NCBI RefSeq assembly: GCF_040183065.1
Contig: NC_091132.1
Span: 163,358,102 to 163,422,101, forward strand
Length of the DNA: 64,000 bases
Direction: 5' to 3'
Source: Periplaneta americana
Lineage: Eukaryota; Arthropoda; Insecta; Blattodea; Blattidae
Shown here: piece by piece, positions 10,475 through 20,211 of the stretch
Position numbering within the stretch: the first letter of the stretch is position 1
Layout of the letters: the number at the start of each line of letters is the position of its first letter
The notes under the pieces: generated by a model
Told to the model about the DNA's origin: nothing
The model's input: only the letters and a program-made list of their open reading frames with translations
The model's database searches: none
Position numbers and translations under genes: made by a program

Positions 10475-11811
10475 CACAGTCTACTATATACAGTCGTGAA
10501 GCTCAATATGTAGTAAAAATGCAAACATACGTAGTTGCCCACCACTAGGATCGCTACTATCGCCTCATCATCGCACATCTCTCACCTAGCAGACGACAAA
10601 ATATGTTACACTTTCGTTGTCGTGTTCTTTTGGAAAAATTAACACCTTTCTTCCATTATTGAAATATTAAATGCAGTAAGTTAATTTATTATTTTAATGA
10701 AGTATATTAAATTCCACCATAAACTCGAAGATACCTGCAAGAAATAAGTTAATATAATTTTTGTTTGTGCAAAACGAACTGAAATTTACTATAATAGCTT
10801 CACTCATTCAAGATTATAGCGATAATTAACTGTGAATTGAAACCAATAAATATTAATTTGCATTTCTCTTTACAACAATAATAATGGAAATATGAATTAA
10901 TGTAGTAACTTACGTGTACTTGTACTTGTAGTACAGGCTTACGTAGTTAACAAAATGGGATGAGGTTAAGCAATAATAATCACACCAGAATTGGAAATAA
11001 AACGTGATCAATACATTTTATTGTAACAGACTTTTTCTACGTCTCTAGTTAAAGCAACAAATAAAAATAACAACAAAATTAACAGCTATAATTAAAAACA
11101 TATCCTTTGAAGAAAAAAGTAGGCCTAAGCAATAATAATCCCACCAGAACTGAAAATAAAACGTGATCAATAGATTTCATTAAAACAAATTTAATTTTTC
11201 TACGTCTTTAGTAAAATAACACATAAAAATAATAACAAAATTAATAGCTACAATTAAAAATATATCCTCTGAAAAAAAAAGTAGACCTAACCTTTATTTC
11301 TCTGGAAGTTTAGCAGCCTAAGTGACAGAACTTTAACCGGTATCTAATGACCTTTCGGTTAGACTAAAACATTTCATTGTGAAATTTAAGGATATAATGT
11401 ATTCTAACAGTCACAAAGAACTTCAAAATTAAGAGTTTTGTTTCTGCACAGCATTCTTGTGGAAACCCAGGAACCTTTCTGAATCTTTCGGAAATAGGAA
11501 AAAGGATAACTCTGGCCTCTTTCTCTTACTGTTGCTACAATTTATAGCACTACAAACGTCTCCTCCTTGTCCCATATTATTATTCCAATTATTATGTTTT
11601 AGCCATTAACATGTTCATTATAACCAATAACGAACATTTCACAAGCATCAATGTGAAATACGCAACGAGCTAGCACTCGATAGAAATACGACACAGTCCA
11701 AAGTCGACCATGGACAGTCTATTGTTTCTAGTTGCCAACTGCTTGGAGCGCTTTATCATGAGATTTGCAAAAAAACACCTCAAGCTTCGCGACTGTATAT
11801 AGTAGACTGTG
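10475..11811. mobile_element. CACAGTC-ended DNA element, long copy 1 (7-bp target duplication)
   Basis: Terminal inverted repeats begin CACAGTCTACTATATACAGT on both sides and extend about 32 bp. The element is flanked by the 7-bp direct repeat ACGATAG at 10468-10474 and 11812-11818. Inside, a segment of about 150 bp (10976-11120 and 11126-11283) is tandemly duplicated, with CAATAATAATCACACCAGAA as a landmark. No transposase-like frame is present, so the element is non-autonomous. Relatives are at 58262-59299, 48610-48797 and 39443-39624. The superfamily is not assigned: a 7-bp duplication is unusual, and P-like or Dada elements are possibilities. Confidence 0.88.
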
Positions 11812-11818
11812 ACGATAG

Positions 11819-12281
11819 TAAGAAGTGAAAGCCAAGTTTAAAGCAGTGACATCTCCTTCCCGATGAAACCAGTAGCAAGGCATCACTAATAAACTATTCT
11901 TCCAGCTTAAGAACAAAATCTGTCTGGCGCATTAGCTAATGCGTCTTCTCTAGGTAGAAAATTTGTCATATCACATTTTGAATCTTTCTAATGAGTCTGA
12001 GAAATTACAACAAGTGGCGAAGTCTGTTCCGAGGACCAGTTAAAGTGGCAGGGAAGAACATCACGATAGCCATAAGATACCCCTGCACTGGTCAGACCAT
12101 AGTGCACCATCGATAATGTATGAGGACACCTGATCAGCCTCGTCCCTGTGTGATCTCTCGCGTCCAGTCATTGTATCATTGTAGGATGTTTTTTTCCACA
12201 CACGCGATAAGCTATATTGTTATAACCGACTTATTAAAAAATAAATAGCAAGTAGTAGTCAATCTCATATGTAATAGGTAC
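11819..12281. other. Z1 intron 1, unique part
   Basis: Non-coding sequence between the CACAGTC element and the start exon. The last 100 bp (12150-12281) matches 37500-37640 in front of the Z2 start exon. Confidence 0.45.
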
Positions 12282-12373
12282 CTCAAGTTTCTCCTCTTCT
12301 ATATCTGTGTTATTACTTCCTTCTAATGCTAGAGTGTCGATCTCACGTCCCATCTTGATTGCGTCCATCATGG
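12282..12373 (-). CDS. Start exon of zinc-finger gene Z1
   Basis: The minus strand has a pyrimidine-rich acceptor (CTTCTTTTTCAG) followed by CC and ATGATGGAC. It codes for MMDAIKMGREIDTLALEGSN and on to EEEKLE (30 codons), then a GTACCT donor in phase 0. The second ATG (12368) corresponds to the start of Z2 at 37727, so either could be used. An acceptor upstream of the ATG implies at least one 5' non-coding exon, perhaps near 13518-13720. The MDxIKM...DIEE start is the usual one for this family of C2H2 proteins. The rest of the gene runs left through 9827-9964, 7902-8024 and 5627-5764, and the fingers should lie before position 1. Confidence 0.85.
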
Positions 12374-13440
12374 CTGAAAAAGAAGAAAAAAAAAATGAAA
12401 CAAATTGACAAGGAATATGTCACCCATTTGGATATACTTCTAGTAGCTGGAATAATAATTCCACATATTCCTAGCAGACACAAACAAACGTACATGTTAA
12501 TTCTAGGACTGTTAAAGTGAATCTACAGGGTACGCATGTAATCTGTGGGAAAAATTGCAAGAATAAAGGTGAAAACGCAGGTGCAATTGAGATGGATGTA
12601 TAGTTTGTGTCTAAATGGTGGACTGTATTGAACATCATCTTCACTACGTGTTTACCATTAAGGTACAACCCAAGGAAGAGTCGCTGTTTTCCCAAGCAAT
12701 AAGATGGATGACGTAATAGGCCTATATGACGTCACATATCTCAGCACATTACATTGCAAGTTCGAAGAAATATCTTAATAAAAATGTAACAATAAAACAT
12801 AGCTAAATAAGATTAATTGAATACTAAATGAAGTAGAGTACTGATTCGATTTGATATAGCTACGCATAGTAATACAATTGATAGTGGGTAAGTGTAGCAA
12901 CGCAGTCATATCATATGAGTTCCCAGTACATAATAAAGTTAATTGATTCGTGACCTATTTGCCATATTAACTGTAATAAGTTAATTGGTAAACTAATGAA
13001 TTCAGTTCTATTACATAATAATACAGTCACGTGTTTAATAATTTTGGAAGTATCTGATGTTAATTGTTCATAAGTATGCTATAATTCGTAAGGGTTTGTT
13101 CATCAACGAATTCGTAGCTTAATGGCTATGAAAGTGATTAACTAAATGAAAGGTCCTATGATTGAATCCCGGCGTATTTATAGGTAATTAGGAATTCCAA
13201 ATTAATCAGGAAAATTTGTGAAGGAGGGAGAGCAGTGAAATGGTGTAAGATAAGAGAAAGAAATGTGAATCTGTGGGGGTGTTGGGGACGGCAGCCCCCG
13301 ACTAAATTCATGTTTTCAAGTATTGCCATGACACATGATGACATATATCGCGTCATCTATCTTCTATTGGTCTGGAAAAACAGTAAATTAATCTTGGATT
13401 TTATCAATATTCAATATCAATCCAATACTTAGGCCTACTT
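12374..13440. repeat. Upstream region of Z1 with block D and C copies
   Basis: 12374-12600 matches 37733-38030. 12690-13080 matches 40060-40450 (block D-like, with ATGACGTCACATAT). 13090-13380 is a block C copy matching 46470-46960. No gene is visible. Confidence 0.55.
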
Positions 13441-13735
13441 GATTCTCAAATTTGTCACTGGACACTTCATACATACTCGTATTTGCGATAATCTTCAATA
13501 AAGCTAATCGCACTTGCAGCCATTTTCAGCGTTAAAGGTCCAACGTCACCAAAGAAAACAACTTTCAGTTTATCCTCGGCCATCTGAAACAATCAGCTGC
13601 TCGCTACAAGCTACTATTGAACGAAATACGTACATGATACCCACAGGCGTGTGTAGATTTGAATTCCCGCATGCGTTGTCATTTTTATTCGGAAATGGGA
13701 TGAATCCTTCTTATGTCCCAGCCACTAACAAATAA
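13441..13735 (-). promoter_or_regulatory. Putative 5' untranslated exon and promoter region of Z1
   Basis: One of three copies (13441-13735 minus, 39643-40015 plus, 49880-50110 minus). On the minus strand it contains a short open frame starting ATGGCCGAGGATAAACTGAA. In the copy at 49.9 kb the frame meets a perfect GTAAGT donor after AAAATGGCG. Here the same position reads GCAAGT (13512-13517), a possible GC donor. Joining to the start exon would put a stop early in this small frame, so it would act as an upstream ORF. The lead position and conservation suggest a transcribed 5' exon; this is inference. Confidence 0.45.
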
Positions 13736-14034
13736 TCAAAAAACATTTTGATAATGCCTTGGATTTGAAGTATTAAGTACTGGGAAGGCTGTAAGCCCAA
13801 CCGACCCGCCCTAAATACGTACCTTACTTAAATACAAAAATCGCCGTGCGTGAACGAAGAATACCGCCATATTTCTTTAATGTGACAGTGGGTTTCAGTG
13901 TTGCCAGGATAGCAATAACATGCACACCTAATCTAACCTAACTTAACTTTTCTCATAATACTACATACCTAATCAAACGTGTCACATAATACACACCTAA
14001 TCAAACCTAATGTAACCTGTCACATCATACAACA
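13736..14034. other. Non-coding, degenerate CCTAA-like tract
   Basis: No gene. 13925-14034 has loose repeats of CCTAATCTAACC and ACACCTAATCAAACC type, superficially like degraded insect telomere repeats but too irregular to call. Confidence 0.35.
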
Positions 14035-14047
14035 CACCTGTAGTAAC

Positions 14048-14206
14048 TTTTATCAATTAGGTTACTTTGCGACGATCTATCAACATATTGGCTTGAGGGA
14101 AAACCACGCAAAAAGACCTCAACCAGGTAACCTGCCCCGACTGAGAATCGTACCCGGGCCACTTGGTTTCACGGCCAGACTCGCTAACAGTTATTCCACA
14201 GGTGTG
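14048..14206 (-). mobile_element. tRNA-derived SINE type 1, internally deleted copy
   Basis: Minus-strand SINE with the tRNA-like head (CCACAGGTGTGC end, CGGCCAGACTCGC) and the GGTTACCTGGTTGAGG region, but lacking most of the 3' body. It is bracketed by a perfect 13-bp duplication CACCTGTAGTAAC at 14035-14047 and 14207-14219. The full-length copies are at 22630, 26121, 27073, 45799 and 53967. Confidence 0.88.
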
Positions 14207-14219
14207 CACCTGTAGTAAC

Positions 14220-15142
14220 ATTCCTCATTCGTTTTCATGTATTGCCCGCTCTGTCAATCGTGTCGGTTTCCATCTAGTGGAAGTGGATCGTACTAATATT
14301 AATAATTTGAAGATGAAGCAATTGCGACTTTCATAATAACTACATTTTACATGTTTCGTGATATACTAAATGTGTTAATGCAGTAATAATTCTCTATAAC
14401 TTGTATGGTACAAAAAGATTTTTAATGTTTCGGAATATGTATTATACCGGTACATCTTTCTCGCGTTAAATTATATCACCTGGTTAACATGTGTAATCAA
14501 GATGTATATATTTTAAATGTGTTGTGGTTCTGATAAAATTATTGAAAATTGGTTTATAGTGCCACACTGTCAGTGACAAAACTGCAATATTCGTTCAGTG
14601 GCTGGTGGATGCTCTATATTGACCGAAAAAGATATGCACAATTGAATGACTGAAGTTGTGTGAAACACATTAACCGCCAACATAACATATGTTGTACTAA
14701 CAATTCAACGATAACGCAAAACTAGAATCAGTATAGCATAAAAGTTTGAAATGTAAATAATTCGTTCTGTTGTTCAATTTTTACCTACGAGTGTGAATTG
14801 AGGAGATGTACACCACAAAGAACAGATGGGTTCCAATGCCAGTACAAAAATGTGTGGACGCTCTTTAATCCAAAAGCTTGTATCGCTCGAACTCTATTTA
14901 TGAAGATCAGATCACATAACTTACACTTTTATAGAATACAATAAAATTTAAAAATACACTTACCTGTATGAAACATAATATAACGTATTTATAATCCTCC
15001 TTCATATATCAGCCAGCATAGTTGCAACTTTTTTATTTTAATGGCTTGTTGAAGATAAAGTGATCAAGGAAGCCGCGACAGCATCTGTCTTGTCAACTTC
15101 ATTTTTCCACACAACTCAGGTTTGTACCACAACCTAAATAAA
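14220..15142. repeat. Segmental duplicate, non-coding (matches 50170-50820)
   Basis: No gene. Parts align with 50280-50820, including AACATAACATATGTTGTACTA and GCTCGAACTC landmarks. The rest appears unique. Confidence 0.5.
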
Positions 15143-15148
15143 TAAACG

Positions 15149-15183
15149 CCATGGATAAATATATATATATATATTTATCCATG
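15149..15183. mobile_element. Palindromic mini-element, copy 1
   Basis: 15150-15183 is a perfect 34-bp palindrome (CATGGATAAATAT...ATATTTATCCATG). The unit 15149-15183 is flanked by TAAACG on both sides (15143-15148, 15184-15189). The paralogous locus at about 51060-51080 lacks it here but carries a near-identical palindrome elsewhere (51138-51169). This suggests a tiny mobile hairpin. Confidence 0.6.
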
Positions 15184-15189
15184 TAAACG

Positions 15190-16169
15190 CGTTAGAAGAC
15201 AGATTATGAAGTGGCCAAGTTGCCTTGTATGGCGCTCTTAGCGGTGCGGAAGAAATGGAAGATGTGTTTCGTTGTGTAAATTCTCCTGTTTACAACATTA
15301 TGTATAAGGAGATAGGCACTACGAAAATATAAAAATCCCTCTTATGTGTGCTGCTTATAACTGGAATAGCAGAAGAAAAAAGACAAATAATATATAATAT
15401 TTCCGGGAATTGTTATAATGTAAAGTTACATCCATAGTTGTTAATAAGCATCACTTTTTTTCGTGCGTACATGTCTAACGAAGCCGGGCATACCATACAG
15501 TCTTTTCTTGCAGATTCCCTTTGGAAAAAAGAAAAGAAAAAAAATGGGAACTGGCCAAACAGTGTGTAATAAATACGAAACTAATAACTCTTCTTATGCA
15601 ATCTGTAATAATCTTATATTCAAATGTATCAAAATATCTAATACACATACACAGATACTTATGATCAGAAATATCAGTACATTCGTCCTATATTAACGAA
15701 TAAAATAAATCTCCTACAAAATTAACTACAGATTCAAGTCTTTAATGGGGAAATATCACTATCTATTAAACGTGAGCACATTGTCCTAAATATCTGAAGA
15801 TTTTGAAAAATGTGATCCTTGCCCGTCATATCACAATGTCTTATAAGGGTGATCACTTGTTCTAACCGATGAATGAATTGCAATGTGTAGGTTTGCAGCC
15901 AATTTCAAATCTAATGCCTTCTTCCCTCTGGAAGCAACAGAAATATGCTTTCATAACATTTGATTTTCGACAAAAAAAACTAGTAGACAACATCCTTCTA
16001 CAAAATATCACATTAGATTTTTTTTTAATCTGTATCCTCTTGAAGCCAGCCTGAAAATATTAATTTTTTGCATTACGTGTGTCTGTAGCCTAATGGGAAT
16101 TTAAAAAAAAATGGTAGTGGTTTTGAATTGTGACTTAATACCAGCATCGAATTTTAAGGCTTGGATATA
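15190..16169. repeat. Segmental duplicate, non-coding (matches 51170-52320)
   Basis: Aligned by eye with 51170-52320. The duplicated short frame starting MNELQCVGLQPI (15869; 52074) is kept only in its first half and then diverges with frame changes, so it is not called a gene. About 16058 is the empty site for the Tc1-type element at 52322-55104. Confidence 0.55.
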
Positions 16170-17518
16170 CAGTAGTGTGCAAATTAATCCGAACACGACA
16201 TATTTTTACATTTTCTGTCATTGTTGGCCTCACAGCTGCTCATACCACTTTAATTGACATTTGTAATATGTGTAATTCCATTGTTGAAGGTCTGTCATTA
16301 TTTTTTTATAATATGTGACATTTTGCCTGTCGTTTTGTACTTATAAGCATTTCAGTTGTGTTGAAGACTTAATACTGCAATCCTGTGTACATTCTGTCGT
16401 CTTCACAAATGGATACAACTCCACGAAAACGGTCTAAAATTATAACATTAGCAGAGCATTCTTCTATGACACAGAGGCAAATTGCTGCAGAATGTCACAT
16501 CGGTTTGGCTACTGTTAATTCGATTATAAAACGATACAGGGAGACTGGATCCATCACACCCCAGAAAAAAGGAAACTGTGGCCGGAAAAGGAAGACTTCA
16601 CCTGCAGATGATCGTTTAATTGTCAGGAAAAGTAAATTAAATCCTAGACTAACAGCTGCTGTCGACTTAACCCGCGAGTTAATGGCTACCACTGGGGCGA
16701 ATATTCACGTCACAACAGTGCGGCGTAGGCTTTTGGAAGCTGGACGAAGGGCTCGTAACCCTATTAAGAAGCAACTGCTAACCCCTGTTATGTGCAAAAA
16801 ACGCTTAATATGGGCAAAATTACATCAACACTGGACAGTGAATGACTGGAAGAATGTACTTTTTTCCGATCAGTCTCATTTCGAGGTCTAAGGCTACCGT
16901 GTTTCTTACTTACGGAAAGGATCCGAAAAAGTAACAGCAGCTCATCTCCAACAAGCACCCAAATACCCCCCTAAAGTAATGTTTTGGGGTTGTTTTACAC
17001 ATGAAGGGCCTGGAGCATTAATACCTATCAAGGGAATGATGAATTCTGACAAATACATTCACTTATTGGAAACCAGAATCGTACCCCAGCTGCAAAAATC
17101 ATTTCCAGATGGCAGAGGTGTGTTCCAACAAGACCTGGCACCATGCCATACGTCTCGAAAAACTACAGAATTCTTCAACAAGAAGAATATTCAGGTACTC
17201 CCCTGGCCAGGCAACTCACCCGACATCAACCCCATTGAGAACTTGTGGTCAATTTGCAAAAGAAGAATGCAAAAAATGGATTGTTCTACAAAGGAGAAGA
17301 TGATTTCTGCCCTCATTGGTGTATGGTTTCGCGATGAAGAAATGAATATGTGTGGGAAATTAGTGGAATCCATGCCAAATCGTCTCAGAGCTGTTATTAG
17401 GAACAAGGGAGGCCACATAGATTACGAGGTAAGTCTTAGATCCTTTTTTTTTTTTTTATCCCGTTTGAGTGTTTTTGGATAAGTAATTACGTTGTTCGGA
17501 TTAATTTGCACGCTACTG
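16170..17518 (+). mobile_element. Tc1-type DNA transposon, nearly intact
   Basis: 1349 bp. The inverted ends start CAGTAGTGTGCAAATTAATC (left) and match CAGTAGCGTGCAAATTAATC (right, complement), with a TA duplication at 16168-16169 and 17519-17520. The paralogous locus near 55214 is an empty site with a single TA context. It contains a transposase interrupted by one stop. Confidence 0.95.
16409..17482 (+). pseudogene. Tc1-type DD34E transposase with one premature stop
   Basis: The reading frame opens with MDTTPRKRSK and has a paired-type helix-turn-helix (about residues 10-60: SMTQRQIAAECHIGLATVNS). Next comes the catalytic core: first Asp in LFSDQSHFE, second in FQQDLAPCHT, Glu in SPDINPIENLW. 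There are 34 residues between the second Asp and the Glu, which is the Tc1 signature. A single in-frame TAA at 16889-16891, right after the first catalytic Asp region, splits an otherwise continuous frame of about 357 codons. The enzyme would cut and join transposon ends in the nucleus. This copy cannot make it without readthrough. Confidence 0.93.
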
Positions 17519-17520
17519 TA

Positions 17521-18188
17521 TAATTTTTGTTTAAATTACAATTACCTCCAGCCCAGGGCCGTTTCTCCCAAAGTTATCAATGCCTAAAGGGATTCTTTAA
17601 AATACTTGTGCCTAAAAACATTAAGTATTCGCTTTGGGCACTGCTACTCATTTTACCCACAGCCAAAGAAAGAGCAATATTAAATGTAGAATTTCCATTC
17701 AGTACGAAATCAATACATTAACTTGATCTTTCATGACATAAATACAGTATCTATTACACATAGCATAAATAACAAATTTAACGTTAATATTTACATTTTA
17801 GTCCGTATTATTCTGAGGTTACAAAGTGCAGAAGTCATTGCTTGCATTGTATGAGTCCAGTTCTTGGTTATTTGGTTCTTTACATCTCCGACTTCACAAC
17901 TGTAATTCTGGGACGTGTGGAGAATGTACAGAACGCTATGTTAACATCAGTAACTACTTAACAAATATTTATGGAAAGAACTAGTCTTATTAACAATTAA
18001 AAGAAAAATTAACGCGAGAAAAAACATTACAGTAACAGCAAGCAGAGTTGAATCAACATTTCCAAAGAAAATTTGACTTTACCACAAGGCCATTAAATAA
18101 ATCTGTAAACAGATAACTGATTTCACAGAGAAGAATCACATGAAATTGGGGTAGTAGATTTTACAATCACCACAGCTGAATATCTCAC
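17521..18188. repeat. Segmental duplicate, non-coding (matches 55215-55830)
   Basis: Aligns with 55215-55830, sharing GGGACGTGTGGAGAATGTACAG-like and CCCAGGGCCGTTT landmarks. No gene. It may be the 3' flank of the finger block at 18189-18728. Confidence 0.5.
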
Positions 18189-18728
18189 GTGGCTACGAGC
18201 GCATCCTCTTTTAGACTACCAGATTCTGAAAAGATCTTTTCATTCATATCACAACTGAATGCCTTATCTCCGTGTGTGTACGAGAGCATGCCTTTTCAGA
18301 GTACCAGATTGAGAAAATTCCTTTCCACATATATCACAACTGAACGCCTTCTCCCCAGTTTGTACGATTGTATGCTTTTTCAGAGTACTAGATTGCGAAA
18401 ATTTCTTTCCACAAATATCAGAACTGAATGCCTTCTCCCCTGTATGTACGACTGAATGTCTTTTTTAGACCACCAGATTCCGAAAATTACTTTTCACATA
18501 AATGTCACAAATAAATGCCCCTGTGTGTACGAGTCTATGCTTTTTTAGATACATGGCTTGGGAAAATTTCTTTCCACATATATCACAACTGAATGCCTTC
18601 TCCTTTGTATGTAACAGTGCATGCCTCTTTAGATTACAAGAGTGGGTAAACTGAATTGGGTCCTTGAAGTAATTGGTTTGCAAGTGGACTTCACAAAATT
18701 CTGTTGTTTTTTTGTGTTTGTGGGACAA
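18189..18728 (-). pseudogene. Decayed C2H2 zinc-finger block
   Basis: On the minus strand, finger units such as CDICGKKFSQAMYLKKHRLVH are clear at 18490-18660. Further fingers continue to about 18190 but in another frame after a 1-bp insertion near 18465 (GGT GGT CTA read as a stop). Near the end the frame is lost again. The upstream part (FCEVHLQTNYFKDP) has no standard finger. About 5-6 finger units remain, none forming a long frame. It is read as a third, dead terminal exon of the cluster, downstream of 20212-21973. Confidence 0.85.
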
Positions 18729-19132
18729 GCGTGCTGCAGAAGAACATTATGTGGTACAACAGTGGAACAAGCAGCAGGAATACGTTCTGGGGGAAAGTAA
18801 TGTCAAAGAAACACTAATGGTTCAGACTGATAGATTCTTCGTCCTTCTTATACGTAAAACTTGGGCTTATGAATTATGTTGAGGCACTCAACAACGACAG
18901 TAGTGGGTATGCATACTTACAAACCAAATTTCCACACTTAACAAACGAAAAACTGAAAAAAGGGATTTTTATTGCACCTGAAATCAGAATACATGCAGGA
19001 CCAAATGATTGAGAAAAATTTACAAACTGTTGAAAAAGCAGCTTGGAAATCACAAGTGGTTTTCTTGGAAAGACAAAAGAAGATAAGTTGTTCAAATAAG
19101 TGGGTTGTCGAATGTCTTTAAAAATCCATTTC
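18729..19132. other. Unassigned spacer
   Basis: No gene or recognised repeat. Confidence 0.3.
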
Positions 19133-19140
19133 CTTCATTC

Positions 19141-19335
19141 CAGGGGCGTATTTTGCGGGCTACCGGCGGTAGCCCAAGGAAATTACAAAAGAAAAAGTTT
19201 ATAATATAGCATAATGTAATAATTTTGTATTATTAGTTTTCCCATAGTAATTAAAATTAAAGTAATTGTTAGATATATTTTGTGTAATAATAGGGTCAGC
19301 GGTAGCCCAAACCCTTTAACCAGTATATGCCACTG
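19141..19335. mobile_element. hAT-type MITE
   Basis: 195 bp with ends CAGGGGCGTATTT and (complement) CAGTGGCATATAC. It is flanked by a perfect 8-bp duplication CTTCATTC (19133-19140, 19336-19343), as expected for hAT. Both sides also carry GGTAGCCC subterminal copies. No coding capacity. Confidence 0.88.
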
Positions 19336-19343
19336 CTTCATTC

Positions 19344-20211
19344 ACATCTAAAAGTTTTTCCGGAGAATCTGGGTGATTATACTGATCAAAAAGGAGAATG
19401 GTTTCATGATAGCACTTCCATTTTGGAGTAGATATACCAAGGTCCTAAGGATCCAGTGATGACGGTGAATTACTGTTGGTTTCTTGTGAGGAAGAGCAGG
19501 CAGGAGTAAAAAAGAAAATCACATACTACCAAAATTTTAAGCAAGATTACAGGAAAGTTCCATTAAAATATGGCCCATATATTATTGAATGCATATAATA
19601 CAACTATGAATTAATTTCAACCTAGCATAAAAAATCATTATATCAGATATCATAAGAATTAATCTAACATAATAGTTCAGCTGAAAGAGTGTATGTCAGA
19701 TTTTAATATGTTTATATCTTTTTAACCTGAAATAATAGGAGACTTCTGTGGAGATTTTCAAAATCTGCGCCAATTTTCGTTAAGAACCACCTCGTTTTAT
19801 TGCAGTGATATGACAATATTTTTTTTCTTGGGTAGTGTTATCTTTCATAAGTGACCGTAAGATCTCGAGAACTGAATGTCTGGGGTCTCAATCTGGTTTC
19901 ATCATGCATTAAAACTTCAAAATGCACAAGCAAAATGATCGAAAAGCATGACAGCGTGAGCCACAATTAAGAGTGCAAGTCTTTCGAAGGACTTGTAACC
20001 GAACTTGAATGACTAGTGGTCTGTTTCCACAAGTCTTTCACATCTTGCGAAATGCAGAAACATTCAACACAAACATCACAATCACATCAATTCTCACCTG
20101 CGTATCCGGTTACATGCATCTCAGATCTCACGAACACGAGAAATACAACCCAGAGTAATTGCAACTTACTTCTCACTTGTGTTTACCAGATGGTCCTTTA
20201 GAATACCAGAT
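19344..20211 (-). repeat. 3' flank of finger exon B (block shared three times)
   Basis: 19690-19990 matches 26765-27060 and its last part matches 63850-64000 (ACTTCAAAATGCACAAG, CGAAAAGCAT). It lies just downstream (minus reading) of the finger exon stop. It is likely 3' untranslated or flanking sequence of each finger exon. It preserves empty sites for SINEs at 26505 and 27073. Confidence 0.6.

Noticed and set aside
13920-14034. CCTAA-like tract reminiscent of insect telomere repeats
   Set aside because: Units are irregular and few, interspersed with other sequence; a simple low-complexity origin is enough.
15869-16054. Duplicated short frame MNELQCVGLQPI (also at 52074)
   Set aside because: Similarity at protein level is lost after about 40 residues by frame changes, while the DNA stays similar; this fits non-coding duplication.
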